Positions 55,564-64,000 of a stretch of DNA of 64,000 bases are shown in pieces. The notes under the pieces were generated by a model, which saw only the letters and a program-made list of their open reading frames with translations, was not told where the DNA came from and searched no databases. Position 1 is the first letter of the stretch. The number at the start of each line of letters is the position of its first letter. Origin of the DNA: Atrina japonica. Taxonomy: Eukaryota > Mollusca > Bivalvia > Pterioida > Pinnidae. The stretch is from the NCBI GenBank assembly GCA_030159075.1, contig BROG01000004.1:2960001-3024000 (forward strand), written 5' to 3'. Position numbers and translations under genes: made by a program.

Positions 55564-57396
55564 CATTGGTGTGAAAAAATAAATATACACTGGTGTGTAA
55601 GGTCAGATATACACTGGTGTGTAAAGTCAGATATACACTGGTGTGTAAAGTCAAACATAAACTGGTATGTAAGGTCAGATATACATTGGTGTGTAAGGTC
55701 AGATATACACTGGTGTGTAAGGTCAGATATACACTGGTGTGTAAGGTCAGATATACACTGGTGTGTAAGGTCAGATATACACTGGTGTGTAAGGTCAGAT
55801 ATACACTGGTGTGTAAGGTCAGATATACACTGGTGTGTAAAGTCAAACATAAACTGGTATGTAAGGTCAGATATACACTGGTATGTAAGGTCAGATATAC
55901 ACTGGTATGTAAGTCAGATATACACTGGTGTGAAAAAATAAATATACACTGGTGTGTAAGGTCAGATATACACTGGTGTGTAAGGTCAGATATACACTGG
56001 TGTGTAAAGTCAAACATAAACTGGTATGTAAGGTCAGATAAACACTGGTGTGTAAAGTCAAACATAAACTGGTATGTAAGGTCAGATAAACACTGGTGTG
56101 TAAGGTCAGATATACACTGGTGTGTAAAGTCAAACATAAACTGGTATGTAAGGTCAGATATACACTGGTGTGTATGGTCAGATATACACTGGTGTGTAAG
56201 GTCAGATATACACTGGTGTGAAAAAATAAATATACACTGGTGTGTAAGGTCAGATATACACTGGTGTGTAAGGTCAGATATATACTGGTGTGTAAGGTCA
56301 GATATACACTGGTGTGAAAAAATAAATATACACTGGTGTGTAAGGTCAGATATACACTGGTGTGTAAAGTCAAACATAAACTGGTATGAAAAAGGTCAGA
56401 TATACACTGTGGTGTGTAAGGTCAGATATACACTGGTGTGTAAGGTCAGATATACACTGGTGTGTAAAGTCAAACATAAACTGGTATGTAAGGTCAGATA
56501 TACATTGGTGTGTAAGGTCAGATATACACTGGTATGTAAGGTCAGATATACACTGGTGTGTAAAGTCAAATATAAACTGGTATGTAAGGTCAGATATACA
56601 CTGGTGTGTAAGGTCAGATATACACTGGTGTGTAAGGTCAGATATACACTGGTATGAAAACATAAATATACACTGGTGTGTAAGGTCAGATATACACTGG
56701 TGTGTAAAGTCAAACATAAACTGGTATGTAAGGTCAGATATACACTGGTGTGTAAGGTCAGATATACACTGGTGTGTAAAGTCAAACATAAACTGGTATG
56801 TAAGGTCAGATATACACTGGTGTGTAAGGTCAGATATACACTGGTGTGTAAGGTCAGATATACACTGGTGTGAAAAAATAAATATACACTGGTGTGTAAG
56901 GTCAGATATACACTGGTGTGTATGGTCAGATATACACTGGTATGTAAGGTCAGATATACACTGGTGTGTATGGTCAGATATACACTGGTGTGTATGGTCA
57001 GATATACACTGGTGTGTATGGTCAGATATACACTGGTATGTAAGGTCAGATATACACTGGTGTGTAAGGTCAGATATACACTGGTATGTAAGGTCAGATA
57101 TACACTGGTGTGTATGGTCAGATATACACTGGTATGTAAGGTCAGATATACACTGGTGTGTATGGTCAGATATACACTGGTATGTAAGGTCAGATATACA
57201 CTGGTGTGTATGGTCAGATATACACTGGTGTGTATGGTCAGATATACACTGGTTTGTAAGGTCAGATATACACTGGTGTGTATGGTCAGATATACACTGG
57301 TGTGTATGGTCAGATATACGCTGGTTTGTAAGGTCAAATACACCCTGGTGTGTATGGTCAGATATACACACAGGTGTGAAGTCAAAGATACACTGG
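55564..57396. repeat. 24-bp minisatellite, about 75 copies, with ordered variants
   Basis: Main unit TGTGTAAGGTCAGATATACA plus CTGG. Variants are an AAGTCAAACATAAACTGG unit, a TGTGAAAAAATAAATATACA unit and TGTATGGTCAG or TATGTAAGG forms. Variants occur in recurring orders, and the last 480 bp are dominated by TGTATGG and TATGTAAGG types. Because 24 is a multiple of three and the unit lacks stops in several frames, open frames of 290-370 codons exist on both strands. They lack start, splice or composition evidence for translation. Confidence 0.98.
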
Positions 57397-57405
57397 AAAT
57401 GTATA

Positions 57406-57493
57406 CAGTGGTCCCCCCTTATAAGACCACCCTATTTGAAAGAGGCATGTGGTCTCATAATGGAGGTGTTATTTCCTGGGAGGATGTCTACTG
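57406..57493 (+). mobile_element. Small M1-like element after the array
   Basis: TA|CAGTGGTCCCCCCTTATAAG to GGGAGGATGTCTACTG, with GACCACC and GTGGTCTCATAA inside. Weak match to M1 ends. Confidence 0.5.
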
Positions 57494-57930
57494 ATGACAA
57501 ATGACATCTAGTATTACAATTTTCAGACAATTTTTATTTAGTGATATTACATCACTATGTTAATTTGGTTCTTTCTGGTGCAATAGCCATTAGCGTCATA
57601 TGATTTAAAATGTACACATTGTCACTCACACAAATGTATTCAAATGATAATTTGATTAAAAATGTTCCAAACCACTTATCATAATCCTCGATTTTATTTC
57701 ACACCTGTATGTTGTTTTGACAGTACCAAGTCTAAGGCCTCCGGCACCGATGTGTATACAATTGGTAAACTGCTACTTGTCACGCCTAATTACACATACC
57801 TGCAAATCATCCTGTCTTTTGTGTTACCCTAATCAACATCCACGATGATAATTAATTCCTAATAATCCTTTAATTAGATTTCAAACTTGGAAGACTTCAC
57901 CAAGTGTAGATATGACAGACGAAGGAATGA
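57494..57930. other. Unique DNA with clustered TAAT motifs
   Basis: No repeat recognised. 57786-57880 contains CCTAATTACA, CCCTAATCAA, GATAATTAATTCC, CTAATAATCC and TTTAATTAGA. TAAT cores are homeodomain-type sites but are also common in AT-rich DNA. Confidence 0.35.
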
Positions 57931-58073
57931 CGATATCGGGCAGCTTGTGTTGCGATCGATTTTGGGCAGATCGGAAATGTGTATTTGTAGGAAATTGTAG
58001 GCCTATTAGTTTTTTAATAGAGGGTACTGCCATGGGGAATGTGTCCCCTTGGCCCCCTCTGAATCTGCCACTG
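57931..58073 (-). mobile_element. hAT-like terminal fragment
   Basis: The right edge on the minus strand begins CAGTGGCAGATTCAGAGGGG then GCCAAGGGGACAC, the familiar hAT-type terminal motif (CAGTGGCGGATCCAG-like, from memory). The other end was not located; a chance frame covers part of it. Confidence 0.55.
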
Positions 58074-58139
58074 ATACAGTTTCTTGTTCAAATCAGGGAT
58101 TCTTCTCGTTTTCATGAGACGCAATTTTGTAGATAATAA

Positions 58140-58375
58140 AAACAGTGGTTACCTGGTAGAGCTAGCGTCGTGTATTTGAGTTTTGTATTTAATGTTTTCA
58201 TACTTTATTTTTTAAATAACCCGAATTATTCAGTCATTATATTCTGTTCACTACGATCACTGCATTAACCTAGTAGGATGAAGAGAATCGGAAACGGTGT
58301 GGGCTAGAATTATTCGAGTTTAGAAATAAAAAAAAATCGGTTGCTCACATTATGGTTACACGGTAGAGCTAGCGA
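58140..58375. mobile_element. Fragment related to the 817-bp hAT-like element
   Basis: 58215-58325 aligns with 39127-39236 (TTCAGTCATTATATTCTGTT, GAATCGGAAACGGTGTGGGC, AGAATTATTCG). GGTAGAGCTAGCG occurs on both sides, at 58155 and 58362. Confidence 0.7.
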
Positions 58376-59108
58376 ATAATTTAGTTTCATATTTTTAAAA
58401 AACACTTGTAAATATCATGAGGATACTTCTACAACTGCAACATACACATATATAAAAGTAGAAAACATTGCCCACTTGTGGATGTGGTGAGGTTGTACCA
58501 AGAATAAAACAAAATATATGTCAATAGGTACATAACATATAGTACACTTGTACCCTAACTGGTAAAGAAAAAAGATTTATAAGCTCCTGGATAGAGAATA
58601 TCGGCAAGATAGTAGAAAAGGGAAATGAGATCGCGGATAGATAGGAAGAACATCGATTACAGTAGAAAAAAAAAAGATAAATAAATCCCTGGATAAAGAG
58701 ATGTAGATAGATTGCAACATGGGAACAAGAAAAAGAAGACATGCATAGATTGATTTTGCATGCTTGCTAGGAAGAGAAAATTGAATTGCATTTATCTGCA
58801 TTGAAACCTTAGAATTTCTATAGATGTTGTAAAGGACGTTGCACGGCATGCTGATCTTAAGAGGATGTATGGTTTTCTCTCCGTATTGTCATTTCCTCAC
58901 TAGTTATGATTAAAATTGAAATTAGGACGAAGTGTTTGTTGTTTTCTGAAGTCGAGTAATGAACACATCTTGATAGGTTTTGCTGTGTAAAATGTATTTA
59001 ATAATTAATTAGGTAAAAATCAACTTACTGGAATCTGTTGTTGATTCAGTTGTTGAGACCAATGTAAATGTGAATTTCTTCATAATACATATTCTTTGTT
59101 TCATTTCA
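58376..59108. other. No gene recognised
   Basis: AT-rich; ends in a pyrimidine-rich tract leading to the candidate exon at 59109. Confidence 0.4.
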
Positions 59109-59270
59109 GGCCAAGTAAAGAACAAGAAAACAGCTGACATTTTTCAAATTGAGAGGGATATAACAATTATGTTTGTGAAACATGACATGGAATCATATCT
59201 CAGTCAGTTAAAACTGTGTAACTTCGTATCGCTTGGAGATTTAACACAAAAGTTTCAATCAAATGAATAA
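59109..59270 (+). other. Possible terminal coding exon, unknown protein
   Basis: TTCTTTGTTTCATTTCAG, a strong acceptor, is followed by GCCAAGTAAAGAAC. Two frames stop early; the third (entry phase 1) stays open for 53 codons to TAA at 59268-59270. The peptide starts QVKNKKTADIFQIERDITIM and ends FVSLGDLTQKFQSNE, mixed and amphipathic rather than repeat-like. A consensus donor (GAATG|GTAAGTT) lies 42 bp after the stop at 59312, so this could be a terminal coding exon with a 3'-UTR intron, an alternative exon with a premature stop, or non-coding. I recognise no family. Confidence 0.3.
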
Positions 59271-59504
59271 TACATATTTTGGATGGAATATTTACTGTTT
59301 ACTACAGAATGGTAAGTTACACAAATCAATTTATTATTTAGGCTACTGTGTAAAGAAATTTAAACGTCAAATATTTGAGCGGTTAGGATCTTCACTATTA
59401 TTCGAATTTGAGTTGAAAAATTGAAATGCATGCATTTGTTCTCTGGAATATCTTCAGTGGTAGGACAAAAGAGAGTTTGCAAAAATGAATTTCACTGCAT
59501 ATAC

Positions 59505-59726
59505 TTAACCTGTCAACCCCTGTTGTCACATTTAGACTCACCCAAATCAGTAACTATAAAGTCTATTGTCAAAATTCAGGGTTTAACATGTTAATATTGA
59601 ATGTAAACTCATTTTGAAATTTGGATTCTAAATTATAGATTCTACACTCCTGAAATCTGACAGTTGACTTCCCCATACTTTGAAATGGATGAGTCAAAAT
59701 GTGGCTACAGGGGTCAATGAGATAAT
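59505..59726 (+). mobile_element. M2 element, long form
   Basis: TTAACCTGTCAACCCCTGTT to TGGCTACAGGGGTCAATGAG, parallel to 8520-8737 throughout (CACATTTAGACTCACCC, TCCTGAAATCTGACAGTTG). Confidence 0.75.
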
Positions 59727-59779
59727 AATTTTGCATTTGTTTATAGACATCCAAATTATGTGAATTTATTTATGTCCTA

Positions 59780-59845
59780 CTACTGTGTGTGTGTGTGTGT
59801 AGGTGTGTGTGTGTGTTGTGGGTGTGGGTATGTGTGTGTGTGTGA
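59780..59845. repeat. GT-rich microsatellite
   Basis: GT runs with GTAGGTG and GTGGGTG interruptions. Confidence 0.9.
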
Positions 59846-60179
59846 AATTAGACAGATATGCACATAGAGATAAAATGTTTGAGTGAGGGAAAAGTATTTC
59901 ATACGAAGGTTTCTATTAACCACAAAATTAATTATAAAAGTATTGATTAAATGTGTTAGACTAGACTTGTAAATATTTGCAGTTTCTTCTGTAAATAATT
60001 CTGTACATTAGCATTTTGAACATTTTTTACCACAAATTGATTTATTAGAAGATCAGTTTCAAAACAGTTTGCTAAGGAAAAATGTAGGTAGGGTTAAGTA
60101 TTTTAGTTTCTAGCATGCCCATACATTGGCATCAATTATTATTGTAAAATAAATTGTTACTAAGTGACTATATCCATTC
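59846..60179. other. No gene recognised
   Basis: AT-rich spacer; nothing distinctive. Confidence 0.4.
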
Positions 60180-60705
60180 AAAACTACTTTGATCACTGAC
60201 TCTAATTACCTGTTTTGATCACTGACTTGCCTTTATGACTGACTCAAGTGACCTTTCTTGATCACTAACTTTGGTGACCTTTCTTGATCATTTACTTGGG
60301 TGACCTTTCTTGATCACTGAATTTGGTGACCTATTTTGATCACTGACTTTTGTGACCTTTCTTGATCACTACCTTGGGTGACCTATCTTGCTCACTGACT
60401 TTAGTGACCTATTTTGATCACTGACTTTCGTGACCTTTCTTGATCACTACCTTGGGTGACCTATCTTGCTCACTGACTTTAGTGACCTATTTTGATCACT
60501 GACTTTCGTGACCTTTCTTGATCACTACCTTTGGTGACCTATCTTGCTCACTGACTTTAGTGACCTATTTTTATCATTGTCTTTGGTGACCTTTCTTGAT
60601 CACTACCTTGGGTGACCTATCTTGCTCACTGACTTTAGTGACCTATTTTGATCACTGACTTGGGTGACCTCTATCTTGACCATTGACTTGGGTGACCTAT
60701 CCAAC
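60180..60705. repeat. 26-bp minisatellite with trimer higher-order unit
   Basis: About 20 units of TGATCACTGACTTTGGTGAC plus CTTTCT. From 60340 to 60660 three variants follow in fixed order (GACTTTCG..., CTACCTTGGG..., TGCTCACTGACTTTAG...), giving a 78-bp higher-order period repeated about four times. Confidence 0.95.
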
Positions 60706-61311
60706 ACTATTCATCATCTAATAGATTTGCAGTGAGTTGATATGCAGTTGTTTGTTAACTTTTGAATATTTTATTATGGGATCATTGACTTTGCAGATAG
60801 ATTGGTAAATCCGGTGGTCAGTAAAGCCATTTTGGCTTCTTGTTCATCATGTGGTTGTATTAAAGTTTCAGGTTCATGCCTAGGTGTCTGATTATTTCCA
60901 TGAAAAATGTCAAGCTTCACATTTATGCAAATATTTTTGTGTTTACTCGTGAGTTTGTTCTCCAATTTGAAATTCTCCAGCTTACATTAAATGTAGCATT
61001 TGTGACATTTGTGGATTGTTTTGATAACACGTATACACATTGTTATGATGTATGTGGAAGCACTGTAGCTTTTCTTTGCTTTCTGATTCATTTTCATGTT
61101 GTTGTATTTGTGTACAACAGATGTTAAAAACATTGCCGATTTGGCACTCATCTGAGAGTGTTGAGTTTTAATTAGCTAATTTGTTGAACACAGAGGAAAG
61201 TTTTAACTTTCAACAGGTTTCTCACTGACGGTAACCTGTGAACATTTTATGTTGTTTTATATTTAACCTTTATTTTGCCTTCTATTTTCTCAGTAGTTGA
61301 TAATTTAGTAT
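60706..61311. other. No gene recognised
   Basis: AT-rich. An 83-codon frame (60876-61127) is of chance length. Confidence 0.4.
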
Positions 61312-61400
61312 TTACCCATCAACCCCTGAGAAACAATGAATTCTCCTGTAAATAAATGACTAAGACAAGTCCAAATGTTTCTTTAGGGTGAATAAGTTAA
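61312..61400 (+). mobile_element. M2 palindromic MITE
   Basis: TTACCCATCAACCCCTGAGA, CAAGTCCAAATGTTTCTTTA, GGGTGAATAAGTTAA. Confidence 0.75.
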
Positions 61401-61624
61401 TATTGTATGTGATTTATAGATTCAGTGGTTTTTAGCTCACCTGTGTCAGTCAGGTGAAATAATGCAATTTGTTGTCCCCTTTCAATGTACATTGTACTGG
61501 TGGATTATACACATTTAAGTGTTTTATACTTTTTCTAAAAAGTCACAGGACAGTAAAGGTGATAAAAATAGTATATTCATTATTCATTGGTAGATGAGGG
61601 CAAGGAACAACCAAGGGCAGGACA

Positions 61625-63090
61625 ATTTAGTCTATAGTTCTATATTCAGTTCTGTAGACTCAGATTGGAAACTTTAGTCAGGGGTTCTATATACCAGGGC
61701 TGGACCTTCAGTCGGGAATTCTCTATACCAGGACTAGACCTTTAGTTGGGAGTTCTGTATACAGTAAAACCCGCATATAATCCTATGAAGTAAAAAGAAA
61801 ACATACATCTTGTTACTTTTAATTTTCACAACTTATTTAATCAGAGATTAGGTCTACTTATGCTTGGCGAAAAAGTCAACAGTTGTTTTAATTAATGATA
61901 TTCATCACTTTGTTATAATACTATTAAAGACGCTGGTTGGGACGTTAAGGGACATGGAAATTGGTTTGTTATAGGCAAAAATTCGTTATAAAATTGTTTT
62001 TCAACTAAGAATATATAAATAGAGGTGCAGTCAGGGAATATCTGTTGATTCATCATGTGCCTGAATTCGTACAAACTGAGTTCATTATATTCAAGTTTTA
62101 CTGTACCAGGACTAGACCTTTAGTCAGGAGTTCTGTATACCAGGGCTAGACCTTTTGTCAGTAGTTCTGTATACCAGGTCAAGATCATTTGTCAGGAGTT
62201 CTGTATACCAGGTCTGGAGCTTTAGTTGTTAGTCAGGAGTTCTGTATACCAGGTCTGGAGCTTTAGTTGTTAGTCAGGAGTTCTGTATACCAGGTCAAGA
62301 TCATTAGTCAGGAGTTCTGTATACCAGGTCTGGAGCTTTAGTTGTTAGTCAGGAGTTCTGTATACCAGGTTGGTAAACCAGGGCTGGACCTTTAGTCAGG
62401 AGTTCTGTATACCAGGCGGGTACCATCAGTCAGGAGTTCTGTATACCAGGTCAAGATCATTAGTCAGGAGTTCTGTATACCAGGTCAAGATCATTAGTCA
62501 GGAGTTCTGTATACCAGGTCTGGAGCTTTAGTTGTTAGTCAGGAGTTCTGTATACCAGGTCAAGATCATTAGTCAGGAGTTCTGTATACCAGGTCTGGAG
62601 CTTTAGTTGTTAGTCAGGAGTTCTGTATACCAGGTCAAGATCATTAGTCAGGAGTTCTGTATACCAGGGCTAGACCTTTTGTCAGTAGTTCTGTATACCA
62701 GGTCAAGATCATTAGTCAGGAGTTCTGTATACCAGGTCTGGAGCTTTAGTTGTTAGTCAGGAGTTCTGTATACCAGGTTGGTAAACCAGGGCTGGACCTT
62801 TAGTCAGGAGTTCTGTATACCAGGTCTGGAGCTTTAGTTGTTAGTCAGGAGTTCTGTATACCAGGTCAAGATCATTAGTCAGGAGTTCTGTATACCAGGG
62901 CTAGACCTTTTGTCAGTAGTTCTGTATACCAGGTCAAGATCATTAGTCAGGAGTTCTGTATACCAGGTCTGGAGCTTTAGTTGTTAGTCAGGAGTTCTGT
63001 ATACCAGGTTGGTAAACCAGGGCTGGACCTTTAGTCAGGAGTTCTGTATACCAGGCGGGTACCATCAGTCAGGAGTTCTGTAAAAGAGGT
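61625..63090. repeat. 34/41-bp minisatellite, interrupted
   Basis: Two alternating unit types share TCAGGAGTTCTGTATACCAG: one continues GTCAAGATCATTAG (34 bp), the other GTCTGGAGCTTTAGTTGTTAG (41 bp), with GGGCTAGACCTTT and TTGGTAAACCAGGGC variants. Blocks of about 230-240 bp recur (TTGGTAAACC at 62369, 62778 and 63009). A 342-bp element interrupts the left part. Confidence 0.95.
61762..62103 (+). mobile_element. 342-bp M1-type element inside the array
   Basis: CAGTAAAACCCGCATATAAT at the left, ATTATATTCAAGTTTTACTG at the right, TA on both sides (61760-61761, 62104-62105). The intact array unit reads TTCTGTATACCAGG, so the empty site and TA duplication are explicit. CAGT ends with TA duplication fit the Tc1/mariner pattern. 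No transposase frame. Confidence 0.9.
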
Positions 63091-64000
63091 TGGGACCATT
63101 TGTTAGGATTTTTGTATACAATGGCTGAATTTAACATTACAACCAAGCACATGCATACCTTAAGAAAGTCATGACATCACATCCAATTTAGATGCAGCTT
63201 TTTTCTCATATTTGGCATTAAGCAAGGGGAAGGCTTTTACAGGTATTACTAATATGGAGATAACTGACTCCTTGTATATTCACTGAACGTTAGTATTTTA
63301 GAAGTGTCATATGATAAATATTGACTTCTCTGAGGTGAATACACTGATTTATCAAATCTCAAAAGCAATATTCACCTTGCCCTTTGGTTTTAGTTTTATT
63401 CTGGGATAGATAAAACATTGTATTCACCTAGAAGGAGTCAATAATTGTACAATATTCACTTTGTGAAATAGACCTAGATTAACATGTTTTAGATATCAAG
63501 TGAACTCTCTATAAGAATGCAATTATGTTGATATGTTTGGAAGTCACATGTAATATTGATAACATAGATTTACTGCAGGTTTCAGTGATAGAAAATATGT
63601 AAGTGATTTGTTAATTTTCTTGTAAACCATTAATTAGGTCATGATCAAAGTGATCCATAGTGCTGGTAGATGTATGTACATGTATAAATCAGTGTTTGTG
63701 ATACTGTTGTAGCTATAGATCAAATGATCATACGTCAAATTACCTATATTCCCTTCATTAGATGCTGGCTCTAGTTCTCTCCTGATAGTACGGTACACAA
63801 CTGGTACACAAAGATTCCAACATTTATACATCAACTTGCTTAAGTTCTGTCTGTAAGACTTTGGCATTCTCTCAATATAAAATCACTTATTCATATTCAT
63901 GTTTTTTTTTATTGCACATTAAAGATAATTTGTAGATTGAGAGATATTTTTAATTTATATCATTTAGTTAATTTCTTGGGTCCTGTAGCAATCTGATAAA
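63091..64000. other. No gene recognised
   Basis: AT-rich unique-looking sequence to the window edge. A minus-strand 78-codon frame (63634-63867) has splice-like ends at 63850 and 63744 but no recognisable protein. Confidence 0.35.

Noticed and set aside
55593..57504. Frames of up to ~370 codons on both strands in the 24-bp array
   Set aside because: They exist because the repeat unit is a multiple of three without stops. They are open on both strands at once, consist only of the repeat and its flanks, and have no splice or initiation support.
63744..63850. Minus-strand exon with splice-like ends
   Set aside because: The donor (ATAG|GTAATT) is weak, the peptide is not recognised and the frame length is within chance.

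Overview
The window reads as non-coding nuclear DNA from a eukaryote, most likely a marine mollusc and probably a bivalve. It is AT-rich. It has no operons, no ribosome binding sites, no long unique reading frame and no recognisable conserved protein. It is full of tRNA-headed SINEs, short TA- and TTAA-flanked DNA elements, minisatellites and microsatellites. The mollusc assignment rests on recalled similarity of the SINE body (key string CTTGAGTGGGACGTTAAACA) to common bivalve and gastropod repeats; no search was run.

Layout. 0-11 kb: a 30-bp array, several copies of two MITE families (here called M1, ends CAGTAAAACCTG, TA target; and M2, ends TTAACTCAT/ATGAGTTAA), SINEs including one nested inside another, and a 34-bp array at 7.3-7.9 kb. 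11-16 kb: a large 16/32-bp array at 12.1-14.5 kb, split by a TTAA-flanked element that carries its own 31-bp array. 16-25 kb: a SINE between long direct repeats, a second copy of a roughly 400-bp dispersed repeat, CT-rich simple sequence and a 60-bp array. 25-33 kb: the most repeat-poor stretch, with a few MITEs and hairpin elements. 33-42.5 kb: arrays of 30, about 64, 19, 37 and 39 bp, and an 817-bp hAT-like element inserted into an M1 copy. 42.5-53 kb: SINEs, MITEs, 22-bp and 71-bp arrays. 53.3-54.7 kb: an ATC/AAC trinucleotide tract passing into a roughly 110-bp composite repeat. 55.6-57.4 kb: a 24-bp array of about 75 copies, open in reading frames on both strands. 58-64 kb: hAT-like fragments, a 26-bp array with trimer organisation and a 34/41-bp array interrupted by an M1-like element.

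No gene can be called with confidence. A few short plus-strand blocks combine good splice-site sequence with an open frame (15.5, 25.7, 36.7, 44.4, 49.9 and 59.1 kb) and could be small exons of one or more intron-rich genes. Each is also compatible with chance and is marked low confidence. The long reading frames that exist are by-products of tandem repeats whose unit length is a multiple of three.

The clearest result is structural: at least seven nested insertions can be read directly, several with the empty target visible in a sister repeat, which fixes target duplications (TA, TTAA, 6 bp, 14 bp) and relative insertion order. I saw no convincing undescribed biological system, no CRISPR, no viral gene and no transposase or reverse transcriptase frame.
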